A stretch of DNA of 64,000 bases from Rosa chinensis (GCF_002994745.2 NC_037088.1:60344397-60408396); one strand, 5' to 3'. Counted from the first letter of the stretch, positions 11,476 through 22,964 are shown. The notes: a model not told the origin generated them from the letters alone. Numbers and translations: made by a program.

Positions 11476-11673
11476 GCGAGAAAGAAAGAGGGAGAATGAA
11501 AGAAACAATAAAAAAAATAAAAGACAGAGAGAGTTGGGGCTGTCAAATTTGACAGAGCAAGCCTCAATGTCAAATCCACGTGTGTATGACCTATGGGTTG
11601 GAGGAGTGTTTCATCGGTCATTTATTACCGTTTTGCCCTCCACGTGGATTTGACCACTCCGTTGGAGATGGTC
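10699..11673. mobile_element. PIF/Harbinger-type non-autonomous element (975 bp)
   Basis: Ends are GAGCATCTCCAATGGAG and CTCCGTTGGAGATGGTC, flanked by the 3 bp duplication TAA (10696-10698, 11674-11676) typical of the PIF/Harbinger superfamily. The interior has pyrimidine- and purine-rich stretches and short minus-strand open frames (11127-11621) with no recognisable domain. No transposase. Confidence 0.75.
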
Positions 11674-12117
11674 TAAGATACCTTTTGGTCTTGCCCCTTT
11701 TTATCTCTTCCTTTGCCTCATTTACATTTATTATTAGGGAAACATAGTGGGCCCATATGTGAATTTGTTTGTTCTAATATATTGCAGTTATATTCATCCT
11801 TAATGCTTAAGGTAAGCAGTTAAATTATACTATTCATAATTCCTATCGCTGATAGACTTGAGCTAATTGCTAGTTGCACTGAAAAAGATCTAGCTAATTG
11901 ATAGTACTAGCATTGAAAAAAGAATGAGAAAAGTTGAAAAAATTGAAAAATTTTAGAGATAATCTTGTCAGAGAAACTCTCAATTATTGGGACATTATTT
12001 ATAGACTTCAAATAAGAATCTATAAAGTTGAACAAGATATAGAAGATCTCTTATATACTCTGCAAGAGGAACAAAAACCTCTTGATTACTTGAGCATTGG
12101 TTAGATCCGCAAATCAC

Positions 12118-12129
12118 TGGTATCAGAGC
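12118..12129 (+). other. Viral tRNA-iMet primer-binding site (copy 1)
   Basis: TGGTATCAGAGC is the standard plant initiator-methionine tRNA complement. It lies 3' of a short leader reading frame ending LDYLSIG-stop (~12104) and 40 bp before the first viral ATG, as in other plant pararetroviruses. Confidence 0.85.
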
Positions 12130-12169
12130 TTGTAAAATAGCTCAAAACGGAATCCCCAAGGGGGACAAT

Positions 12170-12700
12170 GTTTGATTTAATATTAGAGAAGTTGAATTCT
12201 CTACTGAAATTTTCTGATGAGAAACATCAGATCCTCCTGAAAGAATTAGCTAGATGTCAATCTCATATAGAAAAATTACCTGCTTTAATCTACCAATTAG
12301 AAAATTGGAAAACAAACTAGATTATATCAAGCAACTTCCAAAAACGGAAGAAGAAAAACTAACAACTGTTAGTAGAAAAATCATTGAACAGCAAAAAATG
12401 CTGGATTCTATGAAGAATATACTGAAGGACAAGAAAGTGCTTACAGTAAAAAAAGAAAGCTAATGGATTTAAACCATTAGAAAAATCTGAGAAGAATCAT
12501 GTTCCAAACATGATTTTTCTTGGACCATCTACTAATCAAACTAGTATTCAGTATGAAGACCCGAAAGAAAAAAGAGATGTCAAAATGATGAGCATCTTCG
12601 GAAAAAAGAAAGGAGTACAATTCCTCAATGCTGAAGAATTCAAATTCAACGAAATCGAACAAGAGGTAAAAAAACGCCTCAATTCCAAAGTTAGATTTTA
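12170..12700 (+). pseudogene. N-terminal coiled-coil part of the viral polyprotein (copy 1, broken)
   Basis: It opens with ATG at 12170 and encodes a leucine- and lysine-rich heptad-like segment. The frame breaks near 12300, where the sequence shifts relative to copy 2 (stop at ~12318). The same product resumes in another frame (KLDYIKQLPKTEEEKL, then FGKKKGVQ and FNEIEQEVKKR) and breaks again at 12701. The family role of this region is unassigned; coiled-coil self-association is an inference. Confidence 0.7.
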
Positions 12701-12729
12701 AACAAATCTACAAAAGGGGAAAGTTTGAT

Positions 12730-13476
12730 GTGTTGGACAGCCACCACTTCAAATTATTGGAATTCACAACCCCTTCAACAACAGAAGAGACAGATATTCT
12801 GATGATCACTCCTGAAGAAGTTGTCCGAGCAAGAACAAAAAATTATCAATTTATGCATATTGGAGCAGTCCAAGTAGGCATAAAACTTCTGGCTCGAGAA
12901 GGCATAAACTGTTCAGTTCTATGTGTCCTCCAAGACAATAGACTAACAGATTTTCAAGCTAGTCTGTTGGGAACCCTTGAAGCATCTTTATGCAATCAAG
13001 TGACATGTTTCAACTGCTTCCCAAATTTCTCAACCAGCTTGAAAGATGCAGCTCACTGTCTAAGACTGAGAGTCAAGACAGATGGCATATCTATGAAAAA
13101 TGATATGCAAGATCTGGCTATAGTATACAGAATATACTATAAATTGATGAGTACCACAGTAGAACCTAAAACAAGGATATCAAATATCCTAGGTCTTACT
13201 ATTGGTTTCCTCACCAGCCAGAAAAACCATTCACAACAGATTCACAAGGTTGCTTGGAATGAAGTAACTTTTCCTCTTGAATGGAAATTGTCTGATCCAA
13301 ATAAACCAATAGAAAATGCCAAAGCGGCAATTTATGAAAGCAGAAAAACTGGAGATATCAGTCTAAAATTCGACGATCACAGAAAAAGTGACGTCTGTCC
13401 TGAAAATGTCAGGATAAACTCCTTCCCTATCAGGATATTGAAATGGAAGAAAGAGAAAGCTCCAAAACTTTCATAA
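12730..13476 (+). pseudogene. Viral movement-protein region (copy 1, broken)
   Basis: A 248-codon open stretch contains FMHIGAVQVGIKLLAREGIN and LTDFQASLLGTLEASL, a pattern typical of caulimovirid 30K-type movement proteins, which widen plasmodesmata for virus spread. Compared with copy 2 it keeps ~40 extra bases near 13180-13215. About 270 bp, present in copy 2 after CPENVRIN, is missing here, and this fuses the end of the frame to out-of-frame coat-protein leader sequence. The frame therefore ends at 13476 with unrelated residues. Confidence 0.75.
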
Positions 13477-13479
13477 CTA

Positions 13480-14530
13480 GAGAAAAAGGAAAAGTGAAAT
13501 TTCCTTTTCAGAAAGCCCCTACGGGCAAAAATGGAGAAAGAAATTCTCAAAGATTTGTCTCATAGGACAATATACCCAGAGTACCAATTTCCTCTCATGG
13601 TATCTGGTCAAATCTAGACAATGCTCTAGACAAGAGAAAAACTCTTGACCAAGGGGTTAATAGCCTGATGATGGCTTCTGCTCTAACCCTTGGAAAATTT
13701 GAAGCACCAGATCTTCAGGTGTACTATGAAACTAATCTCACTGGAGTAGCAAAGAATTATTATTTCTCTTTTAAAGAGACTACCAGAGGAAGAGACTGGC
13801 TTGAAGAAATAAAAACTTCAAAAGCTCCGTATGATTTTGCAGTACCTCTATATGATCAGTTATGTGGAGATCTCTCAAATCTGAGTGAGAAAGCTAAAGA
13901 AACGGTTAAATCAAATATCTATGCTCTCAAAATTTGTGACATGAGATATTTTGAAGAATACTTGAATGAATTTCAAGAATATTACTGTACAATCGGGGAA
14001 CTAGAAAATACTGATCTAGTCAACCTGTTGCACAGGAAATTCCCTGAACCATGGAGAACAGCTGTGCGAGAAAGCATAGCAGAAAAACCAATTGAAAATT
14101 TTTCAGTTGGAGGAATTGCTGATAGAATTCGGCAATTACTGAAAGAACAATGCAAAGCCAATCTCAGAGCTAAGACGGCTAAGAAACAACTCAAAGGGAT
14201 TGAAAATTTCTGTTACGGAATACTGGATCCAACTGGGGATGTCATGAATCCAAATTCCACAGAAAAAAGAAAGAAAAATATTACTCTAAAAATTTCAAAA
14301 AGAGTAAGCGGAAAAAAGATTGGAAATTCAAGAAAAGTTCTAATTACAAGAAACAACAGGATGAAGATCCTAAAAAGAATTTCTTCAAGAAAAAGAAGAA
14401 ACTCATCAGCATAAACAACCAAGCAAGAAAGCTTGTAGATGTTGGTTATGCAAAGCTGAAGGGCACTATGCCAATGAATGCCCAGAAAAGGGTAAAAGAT
14501 CTACGAAAGCTCTCTTTGAAGAATATGAGC
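13480..14530 (+). pseudogene. Viral coat-protein region with CCHC zinc knuckle (copy 1, broken)
   Basis: The longest frame (13668-14414) carries LMMASALTLGKFEAPDLQ, FAVPLYDQLCGDLSNLSEKA and ENTDLVNLLHRKFPEPWR, the conserved capsid core shared with copy 2. A stop lies upstream in the same product at ~13563, and a frameshift near 14235 moves the basic tail and the zinc knuckle C-x2-C-x4-H-x4-C (at ~14430-14490, CWLCKAEGHYANEC) into another frame. A Lys-rich block precedes the knuckle, as in caulimovirid capsid proteins that bind viral RNA. Confidence 0.8.
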
Positions 14531-14704
14531 TGATAATAGAAACAGCAAACATGAAGGGCTACGAAATAGCCTATTCTGATGATGAAGAAGATGACAGGTC
14601 AGTTTACTCTGCCCGGTCAGAAGAAGAAGACTCATCTGATTCCGAAATAGATTCTGAGGTAGAGTACTTAGAATCTAGACAGATGAATGTTCTACATGTC
14701 AAAA

Positions 14705-14867
14705 ACTGGCATGCTTACAGTGGGTGGAACGGCTTGAAACTGACAACCATTATAATAAGTATGTTGATACAGATGTCGAAGACAATGCAACAACTGCTCG
14801 TATGGCCCAGGCAGATAACGACTCGTTTGTCCTTGGTCCCAATTCAGAAACAAACGAGAACATGTGA
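14705..14867 (+). pseudogene. Last ~50 codons of the viral C-terminal domain, fused by deletion
   Basis: After the deletion junction the sequence encodes the same terminal residues as copy 2 (TTARMAQADNDSFVLG, ending NENM-stop at 14867). The five bases ACTGG (14705-14709) occur at both parental positions of the deletion, so the junction has 5 bp of microhomology. Confidence 0.85.
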
Positions 14868-15079
14868 AGCAGCAGGTGTATAAAGCACTTAAAGTACTTT
14901 TGGATCTTTCCCAAAGTTACTTTTGCTTTGCAAAAAAGAAAGGTGAAAAACATTTCACCTAAAGGAATCTACTTTTCCCCCGTCCGACCTCCACCAGCAG
15001 GAGCACTCAGGAAAGCAAGAAATCACGGAGTCGTCCTGTACATTTTGTTATTTTGAATTGTATTTTGAAGTCCGCTCTC

Positions 15080-15088
15080 TATATAAAG
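15080..15088 (+). promoter_or_regulatory. Viral pregenomic promoter TATA box (copy 1)
   Basis: TATATAAAG is followed by AGCTTTAGCTTCTTTAGG, a block shared with copy 2. It lies ~210 bp after the last viral stop codon, the position of the 35S-type promoter in caulimovirids. AAATAAATAAAT (15354-15365) may be the polyadenylation region. Confidence 0.7.
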
Positions 15089-15553
15089 AGCTTTAGCTTC
15101 TTTAGGAAGGCATTCGAAAATTTCCATATCAGTTCTAGATTCAAAAATTGGCTTAGCAATCCTAGATTAAGAAATTTCAAACTTGAGACGAAGCAAATTC
15201 TCTCAAGAAAGCCATAGTAGCAGTGTGCTCTTTCCTTCTTGTAGAGTGAAGTGTGCTTTCATTACAAGTAAGTAACTGTAATCATTCTTATGGATAGCTA
15301 AACAGCTTAGTAGCTGTTTACCTGAGAATGAGGCTCTGAATTTCTGTAACCATGTTAAATAAATAAATTCTATATGAAGCCCAATATGTAGTCTGAAAAT
15401 ATTTGTTTAAGTTTTGAATACTGCAATATATCTGTTTATCAGTTACAAGCTAAGATTGACTATTCAAAAAGCCTAGAACAGCAGTGATTCCGCCCCGAAA
15501 GTAACTGTTTAGACAGGATGTCGTTAGGTGAAATATGGCATGTTGAAGGCTAG

Positions 15554-15754
15554 ATGTATGCTTTTGAATTTTACATTGCAGGCTTGTTAATTGTGAAAAC
15601 AGATAAAGGTTGAAAAAGAAAAAGGGACACGTGTAAGACACTTAGAGGAGTACCAAAAACCTGGTCAGGAGGTTCTAACCACACCTGGTCAGCCAAGTAC
15701 TATCCTTTCAAAGTTACGTTTAGCGGCGTCTAAAAAAAGAAAGAAAAAAAAAGG
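15554..15754. other. Junction region right of viral copy 1
   Basis: Purine-rich DNA with no gene and no recognisable repeat boundary. Confidence 0.4.
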
Positions 15755-16912
15755 GGAAAATTTCGCAAACAGTACACCAAGTAAAGGCTACTAATAATTC
15801 TTATACACAAAGTTTCAAACCAAACATTTCGGTACACAAAATCTGAAACTCGACCCACTATCAGTACATGACGTCAATTTTTGACACCAAAATGTCCATT
15901 ATGCCCTCAATTCTTTCTTTTTTTAATAATTTTTTTCTATTATTTTTTTTTCCTTCGTTTTTATCTCTTTCTTCTTCCTTCTTCCTGGCTCACTCCCTCG
16001 CTTCCAACGCTGCCCTTGCGAGGTGAGCTTCTCCGGCCTCTGCCGCTCTGCCTCCACGTGGTTGAGTGGCGTGTCTCAACCCAGCCCGGGTTTCCGGCTC
16101 CGTTTCTTCGGCGCTCTTTTCATCTGGCAGTTGGAATCTGCGAAGTCCAGGTTTGGGTTCGGAGCTCCGTTCTTCTTCTTGCTAGAACCAAAAACATGTT
16201 TCTTGTCGTCATTGTACGAGCTGTGATCTTCTTCCTGCACGCCGGCAATGATGCCGATGTCAAAAATGGAGAAGTTCCGGTTGATGAACTTGAACGGTCT
16301 TATTTCCGGGTAAAGCTGATCTGACCCGAACAACGACTTGGCTTGCTGGATCAACCCTCAGTTCTCTCTGATCAAACCGAAGGAACCCATTTGAAGAACA
16401 CCGATCAAGGTCTCGATCCCGTGGATTTGGGCCTCTTTGGCTCTCTCGGAGTTGTTGAACTGAAGCTCGTGGGACTCAGCCAGATTGAGGTCCCGGAGCC
16501 GAAGGTCTTGCCGGGAACAGAGCAGTCCCCGACGGCGAAAGATCGAGTGAGCGAGTGAACCCGGAAGAAGGAAGAAGAAAGAGAGCTGGTTGTTTTTGGA
16601 AGAAGACAAGGGAGATAAACAGAGGGGGAGAGAGAGCTGGAAGAAGAATAGGTAAAAAGAAAAAAAAAAGACAGAAAGAGAGAGAGAATAAATAAATATA
16701 AAAGAAAATAATAAGTGAGGGTATAATAGACATTTCAGGGTGTAAGCATTGCCACGTCAGCAGTTTAACGGAGATTTAGACAGAAAATTGACGGTAAGGA
16801 CCAATTGGGTGAAATTGGAGAGTTTATGGACTTTTTAGGTGAAATTGAAAGGCGAGGGACTGAAACGTCTACTCCCTATAAGTATATGGAGTAAACAGTA
16901 TTTTGTCCAATT
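15755..16912. mobile_element. Degraded or chimeric MULE-like element with GC-rich centre
   Basis: The right end (16712-16912) is a clear arm of the 2824-6313 family, ending GAGTAAACAGTATTTTGTCC. The left end (GGGGAAAATTTCGC...) belongs to a different type, closer to the 7067 family's terminal bases. Both ends share the inner motif around ATGTC(T/C)ATTAT(A/G)CCCTCA. No matching target duplication is found. The centre (16000-16560) is GC-rich with several overlapping open frames; the minus frame containing LAESHELQFNNSERAKEAQ looks protein-like but is unidentified. Confidence 0.5.
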
Positions 16913-17500
16913 TAAAAAGAGACCAGCCCACCAAAGAGGGCCCAGTAGCCTAGGGCAGGCCCAACAAGCCACATCCCCAGCAAGCCTATCGTGCGGGTAG
17001 GACTCTGTCCATCGGTGCTACCGAAACTGCATCTCAATCGCCAACAGATCACGTCGCTTCATCTTTTCTTGGCCGCCCACTGACATCGTTGGCCGGATCG
17101 CCTTGGACACCGATCTCATACCAAAATCAGATCCACTACCACGTCGATCATGACGACCTCCGTCAGCTTTGCTAAATCCCAACGCAGGGGTACCAGCGCC
17201 GGTAGTCCACCTTGAAAACCGAGATCGCCCCCATCGAAAACCAGAAATCCTTCGCCACTCCGCCCTTGCTCTGATTCTTTGCCTCTGCGCAAGTTGACAA
17301 AGAACAAGGAACAAGCGCACTTCTGCTTGCCTTGCCCTCTTCGAATGTGACAAAACTTTCCTAGCAACCTGCTGTGGCCCCAAATCGATTGTCCCTCGCC
17401 GGTAGACCCACAGAACACCCGTCCGATGACGACGTCACATGGACGCACCGCCGGACGGGGCATTGAAACTTGGTTAGACTCTAGTGTATTCTTGCTTTCT
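16913..17500. other. GC-rich anonymous patch
   Basis: Overlapping minus-strand open frames of 115-121 codons (17018-17463) exist because stop codons are rare at this GC level. There is no domain, no initiator context and no splicing pattern. Most likely part of a transposon or a decayed gene. Confidence 0.35.
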
Positions 17501-17559
17501 GCTCCGACTTTTTCTGCTGGTTTTTATTTAAACCAAACTTTAAAGCACCACAAAAAGAC

Positions 17560-18890
17560 AAACTTTTTTTTAATACGCAAAAAGTTAAGTGCACCTCCTT
17601 AATTTTACCAAAACACCCTTGAACAATTAAATCTGTATCTTCAATAGACCTGTGAATTGACAGGATTTTGATCTGGACCTGCTCCAAATCCTTGGCTATT
17701 AGACGAGTTTGGATCAAAAAATTTAATCCGTTGATCCGTTAATGATCCGAATCCTTTAACTTATTTATTTAACGGATCAAATACAGATTTAGGTCGATCC
17801 GATCCTTAATCCTTTAATGATTCGGCCGGTTTTCGTAATAATAAAATATTATTTTTTATTAATATATTATTATTTAAAATATATATATAATATATTTTAA
17901 GAATTTCTAGTACAAATTTTATGCAGAAATCTAAGGGACAGTCCATCACCCAAGATTCCAAGAAGCATTAAGAATTTTGATAATGTAACTCTACTTTTGG
18001 TGATACTCTTTATGTTGTTGTAATATTTTATTAATATCTTATGAGATATCATGATATAAATTTAATATTACTATTTAAAATTTTAAAATATTTGAAATTA
18101 GAAACGGGTCAGATTAGCAAATCGGGTATCCGTTAATTCAGCAGATACGGATTTGGATTGAAATTTTTTTAAGTAAACGGATTTGGATCTAGGTCGATCC
18201 GATCCAAATCCAGTCCATTTACAGGTCTAATCTTCAATAGTTTGTTGTTGTTGTTGGTTTTTTTTTTATTTTTTTATTTTTTTTAAATCTCTATCAATTC
18301 AACCATGACAAATTTTGTCAGTGACCTACCAACATTTTTGGTATATTTTTATGACAGAACCAGAAAGTGATTCTTGGAATGGCTGAACAAGCAGACAATT
18401 ACAAAGATTTTTATTAATCCAGATTAAAGCTTTGTTTGTTTGTTGTGGAATATGGATGGTTCTAAAAAAGACTTTGGTTATCAAATAAATATTGATTAAA
18501 TCTAATTAAAAGACGTTTACGTTGGAATGTTGGATCTTAGTTAGTAATAACTACATCAAAATATTTAATAAATCTAGTTTAAGGAAATTCCGAATCATAT
18601 TGTTTTGAATTTACTTTTGTATAAAATCATGGAGCCATGTATAGAAATTAATTATTTTCACTTAATTATTTTATGTAAATTATAAAATTAGATAGGTTAT
18701 ATAAGGAAAAAAATTGAATGTTATATTAATGGGGGAGGTAAGAAGAGTATTTGTTTTCTTTTTCTTTTTTTTTCTCTCTTTGTCCTTATTTGTCTTTTCA
18801 TATATAATAAACTCTATTAATAATTGAAAAAAGATGGACGTCCAAATACCAAATTTGGAGGTCCAACTAGAACCACCCCTAAAAAAAAAT
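17560..18890. repeat. Dispersed repeat family B (interrupted by a hAT element)
   Basis: Outside the nested hAT (17645-18229) this region matches 23825-24190 (ACCTCCTTAATTTTACCAAA, then CTCTATCAATTCA, then GACAATTACAAAGATTTTTA) and 44040-44440 (TTTAAGGAAATT, CCATGTATAGAAATTAATTA, GGAGGTCCAACTAGAACC). The end GGAGGTCCAACTAGAACCACC near 18860 is the inverted counterpart of GGAGGTTCTAGTTGGACC at 23833, so the family has inverted termini. Non-coding. Confidence 0.65.
17645..18229. mobile_element. hAT-type non-autonomous element (585 bp)
   Basis: Termini are TAGACCTGTGAATTGAC and its imperfect inverse ending ATTTACAGGTCTA. The perfect 8 bp duplication ATCTTCAA (17637-17644, 18230-18237) is the hAT signature length. 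The inner arms are rich in GGATC and AAATCC. No transposase. Confidence 0.87.
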
Positions 18891-20680
18891 ACTATCTCCT
18901 CTTTGGTAGGTGTCTATTAGGGTTTATTTGCGGCTCCTCAGAACTTTGGCTCTGGGGTGGTGGCTTTGGCACTGCTTTGGCGTTTTATAAAGGTGATGGT
19001 GATGGGTTTTCCTATTGTCGCCACCAAGCATAGTTGGTTTTCGACAATTAATTCTGTATTTTTGTCTTGGGGGATTGTTGTGTTTTCGACTAAAGTCGGG
19101 ATTGGCAACGAAGTAGTTCAGTGGTGGCTTTGGATCTAGATGATTAAGCATAGGGCTGCACATGGATTGAGTTTGATTCGGTTTGACTCCAAACCATTTC
19201 TATGCCAAAGTGAGAGATTTAGGCATTTTGGACAACCTATCATTAAAAGAAATAAGGTTAATCTTAAACAATCCAATCAAATTAAATATATTTTAGTTCA
19301 GTTGGTTAGGCGGTTGTAACCTATATAATATTAACATGCTATTTATGAAAAAAATTATAGTAAAGTTCAATGTCAATAATAAATTTTTGGTTAAAACCAA
19401 AATCTAGAATAGATTCAAAGTGATTTCACTTATTTGATGGCTTAGCCATCAATAATAGCTTAGTACGGTAGTATAAAAGGTTAGAGACTGAGATATGTAA
19501 TGTGAGAGGATCATAGGAATTGTAGCGATTGTATACTAGGGTTCTAGGCCTTTTGGCCTTAGATTCAATATGGTAGTATATCATTTGAGAATAAAGTTAC
19601 AATTGGAGATTAGAACTTACTTAGAACAAAATGGACAAATGAATATATATTAATGTATTATGTATATAAAATTTAAAACTTTTTTCTATTATACTTCACA
19701 TACCGGACGGTTCTAGCTGATTCCGCGGTTTAAGCACAAGAGAAACCAAACCAACCCAGTTCATAAATGGTTTGGTTCAGTATTGAATAGCTTTCAATTT
19801 TTACAGTTAAATGACTTTAATCAAACCATATTTATAGGTCAATTTTGGCCAGTTTAATCGGTTTGTACCGTGTTTTGTACACTCTTAGTTGAGCATGGTG
19901 GATTGGCCACCATCACGGTGATCATGGATGTCTGTCTTCCACAGTGATAGGTTTACATCTTTCTTTCAGGTTTGCAGTCGGGTTTTTCGAATCTTGTGAT
20001 GGCGACCTAATGTTAAGTCTGTTGTTGGTGGACCAGTAGGAGGTGGTGCCCGGTGATGGCTTTAGGGTCATGTTCCAAGTTCAAGTTAGGTCAACGACGA
20101 CTCCAATTTCTCTGGGTTTGGGTTTTGGGGCGGATATGGCAGTGGATATTGGTGAGATATAGCAACGATAGCGTCTGGTAGTGGTGCTAGCGGCCTTTTC
20201 TTCGTTGGCGGAGATAGGTGTAGTACGTCGAAGGCAGCGTTGTGGATTGCCAACTGTGGTGGCGGTCTGTTCATGAGTACTGGCAGCAGGCTAGGCTTTT
20301 AAGTGCTTTCCTTTGTGTTTTGGGCTAAATTTTTAGGCATTGGTGGTGTTGTAGCTTATACTGCTTTTGGGTCTTGGGATTTATAATAAGCTTTGGGCGC
20401 TTTCTATTATTTTTTTGTCTATTTTTAAATTGAACCTGGGGAAACCCCCTCTGCGTAGGGTGACCATGGGTTTTTATGAATAAGTTAGAGCTGACTTTGG
20501 TGCATAACCCTAACATTGTCTTAGTTACTTTAGTTACTAAAGCTGCATTCTAGGATAACATGGCTTTATATTGTGGCCTGCGAGGGTGAGTCATGATACA
20601 TTGTTACCTACATTTTCATTTATTAATGGCTTGACAACTCTTCTTTTTAGAAAAAAAATAAAAAATAAAATCGTGCTATA
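18891..20680 (+). repeat. Probable decayed LINE-like sequence, split by a hAT element
   Basis: G/T-rich sequence full of GGTGGTGG-type runs (18917-19142 and 19896-20340) is followed by an A-rich end (20649-20670). This resembles plant LINE untranslated regions with a poly(A) tail. No reverse-transcriptase motif is left, and I could not find a flanking duplication. Confidence 0.35.
19151..19887. mobile_element. hAT-like element (737 bp)
   Basis: Starts TAGGGCTGCACATGG and ends GTACACTCTTA, with repeated GGTTTG/CAAACC motifs inside both halves. Flanks ATTAAGCA (19143-19150) and GTTGAGCA (19888-19895) match at 6 of 8 positions. The terminal bases are typical of plant hAT elements, but the duplication is eroded. 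Confidence 0.6.
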
Positions 20681-20766
20681 ATGTTATAGATCACCAAAAC
20701 CAATATAATCGGGTCACATATCTTCCCAATAGTCAATTAGTCATTGCATGTTTCACAGGTACATAA

Positions 20767-21260
20767 GAGCATCTCTAACATTTTATTTTTTAAGAAAAAA
20801 TTGAAGGGAAAAAAAATCTTTATATTATAGAGATTTACAAGTTTTTTTTTAGAGAATTGTCAAGTCCTTGCATTGATCAGCGAAATTACACATAATGACT
20901 CATCCCTGTAGGACTGTCAAAAGAGTCATTATCTAAGTAATTCAACATTTTTAAAGATCATGACTCTCAGCCAAAACTAGCCTAAAACATCCATGAGAAT
21001 CAAAGGGGCAAAGATGCTACGGGCATTTTTGGCGACATGTTCTCAGAGAGACCCTATGAACTCCTTCCCGCAGTAAAAAATTTACAAGTTAAAAACTCTG
21101 ATAATTTTTGTTGTTTAGTTCCCGCAGTTTTTGTATGAATGTACTATTCACAATTAAATATGGTATTATTCTCTTTAAAACAGGGAAATATTTATGATAA
21201 CTATTTGAGCATAATATGCTTAAAAGAAAAACTTATGGGAAAATTATTGGAGAATTGCTC
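20767..21260. mobile_element. PIF/Harbinger-type MITE (494 bp)
   Basis: Left end GAGCATCTCTAACA, right end TTGGAGAATTGCTC, with TAA on both sides (20764-20766, 21261-21263). Same terminal type as 10699-11673. Non-coding. Confidence 0.65.
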
Positions 21261-21345
21261 TAATAAGGCTATAGTTTAGCATTTCTCTATATTTCATAGA
21301 ATTTTCTATTGTTTGTATCTCCTTATTAAGCATTTAGCTTGGATG

Positions 21346-21346
21346 T

Positions 21347-21378
<32 letters not shown>
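21346..21378. repeat. (TA)n microsatellite
   Basis: About 16 consecutive TA dinucleotides. Confidence 0.95.
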
Positions 21379-21380
<2 letters not shown>

Positions 21381-21765
21381 CAATGTTTCACTTCTCATGA
21401 ACATTGTTGATCGACTAGATACTAATTTTCTTGGTCATCTTTGTGGTCAGCTTTTAACTTTGTTAATATTCTTCAGGAGTCATACTGGCATCATATTTAA
21501 TCACATGTCATTCTCAGTAGTAACAGTTATTCCAAAAAAATTAACAAAACACAGCTCACAGATAAAATAAGATGAGTACAGCTATTTTTACTTTTCTTAT
21601 CTCTATCTCTACATGCATCTAACCTAGTAACCTTATTGAAAAATCCAAATACTCAAACCCTTAACCCAACATTCAAAACCATGCAAAACCATGATTAACC
21701 CTTTTGCTCATGATACTTTATACATAGAAGTACCCACGTGAATCAGGTTGTACGTTTGTTTCATA

Positions 21766-21911
21766 TGTACGTGTGTTTCATGAAAGAGACCAATATTTCT
21801 TCTCTCTTTTGCAAGTGCGCAGCCGCGCTTGATTGGTATGTACGTGTGTTTCATGAAAGAGACCAATATTCCTTCTCTCTTTTGCCAGCGCGCAGCCGCG
21901 CTTGATTGGTA
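21766..21911. repeat. 73 bp tandem duplication
   Basis: Two copies begin TGTACGTGTGTTTCATGAAA at 21766 and 21839 and end GCAGCCGCGCTTGATTGGTA. They differ at only a few positions. The 150 bp after it hold no feature I can name. Confidence 0.9.
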
Positions 21912-22964
21912 TACCATCATTATTTGAATCAAATATGTTCGATGAATTAAATATATGTTCGGGTAAAAGCTGCAGCAAGTGAACGCAGACTAGGGAGCGA
22001 GAATCTACTTTATTTCTTTCTCTTGCCAACGGGCGGATGGAAGACAGAAATCCGTTTCGGTGAACCGAAATAAGTCAATGGATCCTTGAAAGCAGAAAAA
22101 CATGGATTCAAGAAAAAAAGGCTCAGTTTAGAGAATTGCGGCAAATGTCGTTGCCTGGCACATGCATGCGCATGCGTGCATGGTTTCTTTCCACGTTCTT
22201 GATATGAGGGCATCCCCGACGGTGGAGTTATAAGATACTTTGATCTCTCTTTTGTGGTGAGTCATTTCCAACCTAGCTCCCCAATCCTAACGTGCAGTGT
22301 AGTCATTTTAACTCAACTTTAGCCAAAAGCCCAAAATGATGGAAGGATTGATGAAGTGAGGATTGAGGAACCAAAGCCATTTTGGCTTCAGCCGCTTCAG
22401 AGGGACGAGAGACGTGGGCCCCAGCTGCACATGCTATTAAATTAGAACGTAATAGTCAACGCGCCACAGGGAGTTTGAATCTCATACTCGCACTTAACTG
22501 TGGATATGGGGAAGAAATGCGCCTTACACGAGCATTAATGGTGGCCGACATTGGGCCCCACGTGTGACAAAAGCCATTGATGGCTTCCAATGGTAAAAAA
22601 AAGGAACGGCCGAGATTTATCTTTTATTAATTTTATTTAAAATGAAAGGTCCAGATTAATTCTTTCTAAAAATTTTAAAAATAATATATATTTACTGAAT
22701 CTCTAAATCTGACGGTGGAAAAAATGCCATGCATTAAAATCAACGGTGAATAATAAAGTAATTGTGTTTTAAACAAAAAAAAAACTTAATAAAATAAAAT
22801 AAAATATTCTAAAAAATTAGAAAAATATTTTTTGCCCATTAGAACAGTAACTCTAACAAATTCTATAAATACCAACCACCTTCTTCATAATTTTTCACTT
22901 CAAAACATCTTCAATCTCCTCCAAACTTCATCTTTTTTTGCTATATGATTAGTGTTTTATATTG
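21912..22964. other. Intergenic DNA with no confident gene
   Basis: A segment from about 22205 to 22600 (GGGCATCCCCGACGGTGGAG ...) has the feel of a MITE remnant, but I could not pair its ends. The remainder is AT-rich. The short open frames show no domain. Confidence 0.4.

Larger units (their letters stand above)
11816..15553 (+). mobile_element. Endogenous pararetrovirus (Caulimoviridae), internally deleted copy
   Basis: The order is leader sequence, a tRNA-iMet primer-binding site (12118-12129), a coiled-coil N-terminal segment, the movement-protein region, the coat-protein region with its zinc knuckle, then directly the last ~50 codons of the C-terminal domain, the viral TATA box and the leader. 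Protease, reverse transcriptase, RNase H and most of the C-terminal domain are absent compared with the related copy at 49070-58827. It has no LTRs and no integrase, as expected for a caulimovirid integrated by host repair. The two-module layout resembles florendo-/petuvirus-like endogenous viruses; genus is inferred. The ends given are where homology with the other copy fades. Confidence 0.88.

Noticed and set aside
11127..11621. Minus-strand open frames in the Harbinger element as a captured gene
   Set aside because: They lie in purine/pyrimidine-rich sequence with no recognisable protein; evidence is too thin.
11816..15553. Reading viral copy 1 as a Ty3 or Copia retrotransposon because of the tRNA-iMet site and CCHC knuckle
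   Set aside because: No LTRs, no integrase and no target duplication; the movement-protein signature and match to copy 2 fit a caulimovirid.
16023..17463. Overlapping GC-rich open frames of 67-147 codons on both strands
   Set aside because: Stops are rare because of base composition; no domain, start context or splicing pattern supports a gene.
19290..19330. tRNA-like string AGTTCAGTTGGTTAGGCGG
   Set aside because: It resembles an A box, but there is no B box or cloverleaf, so it is neither a tRNA gene nor a clear SINE.
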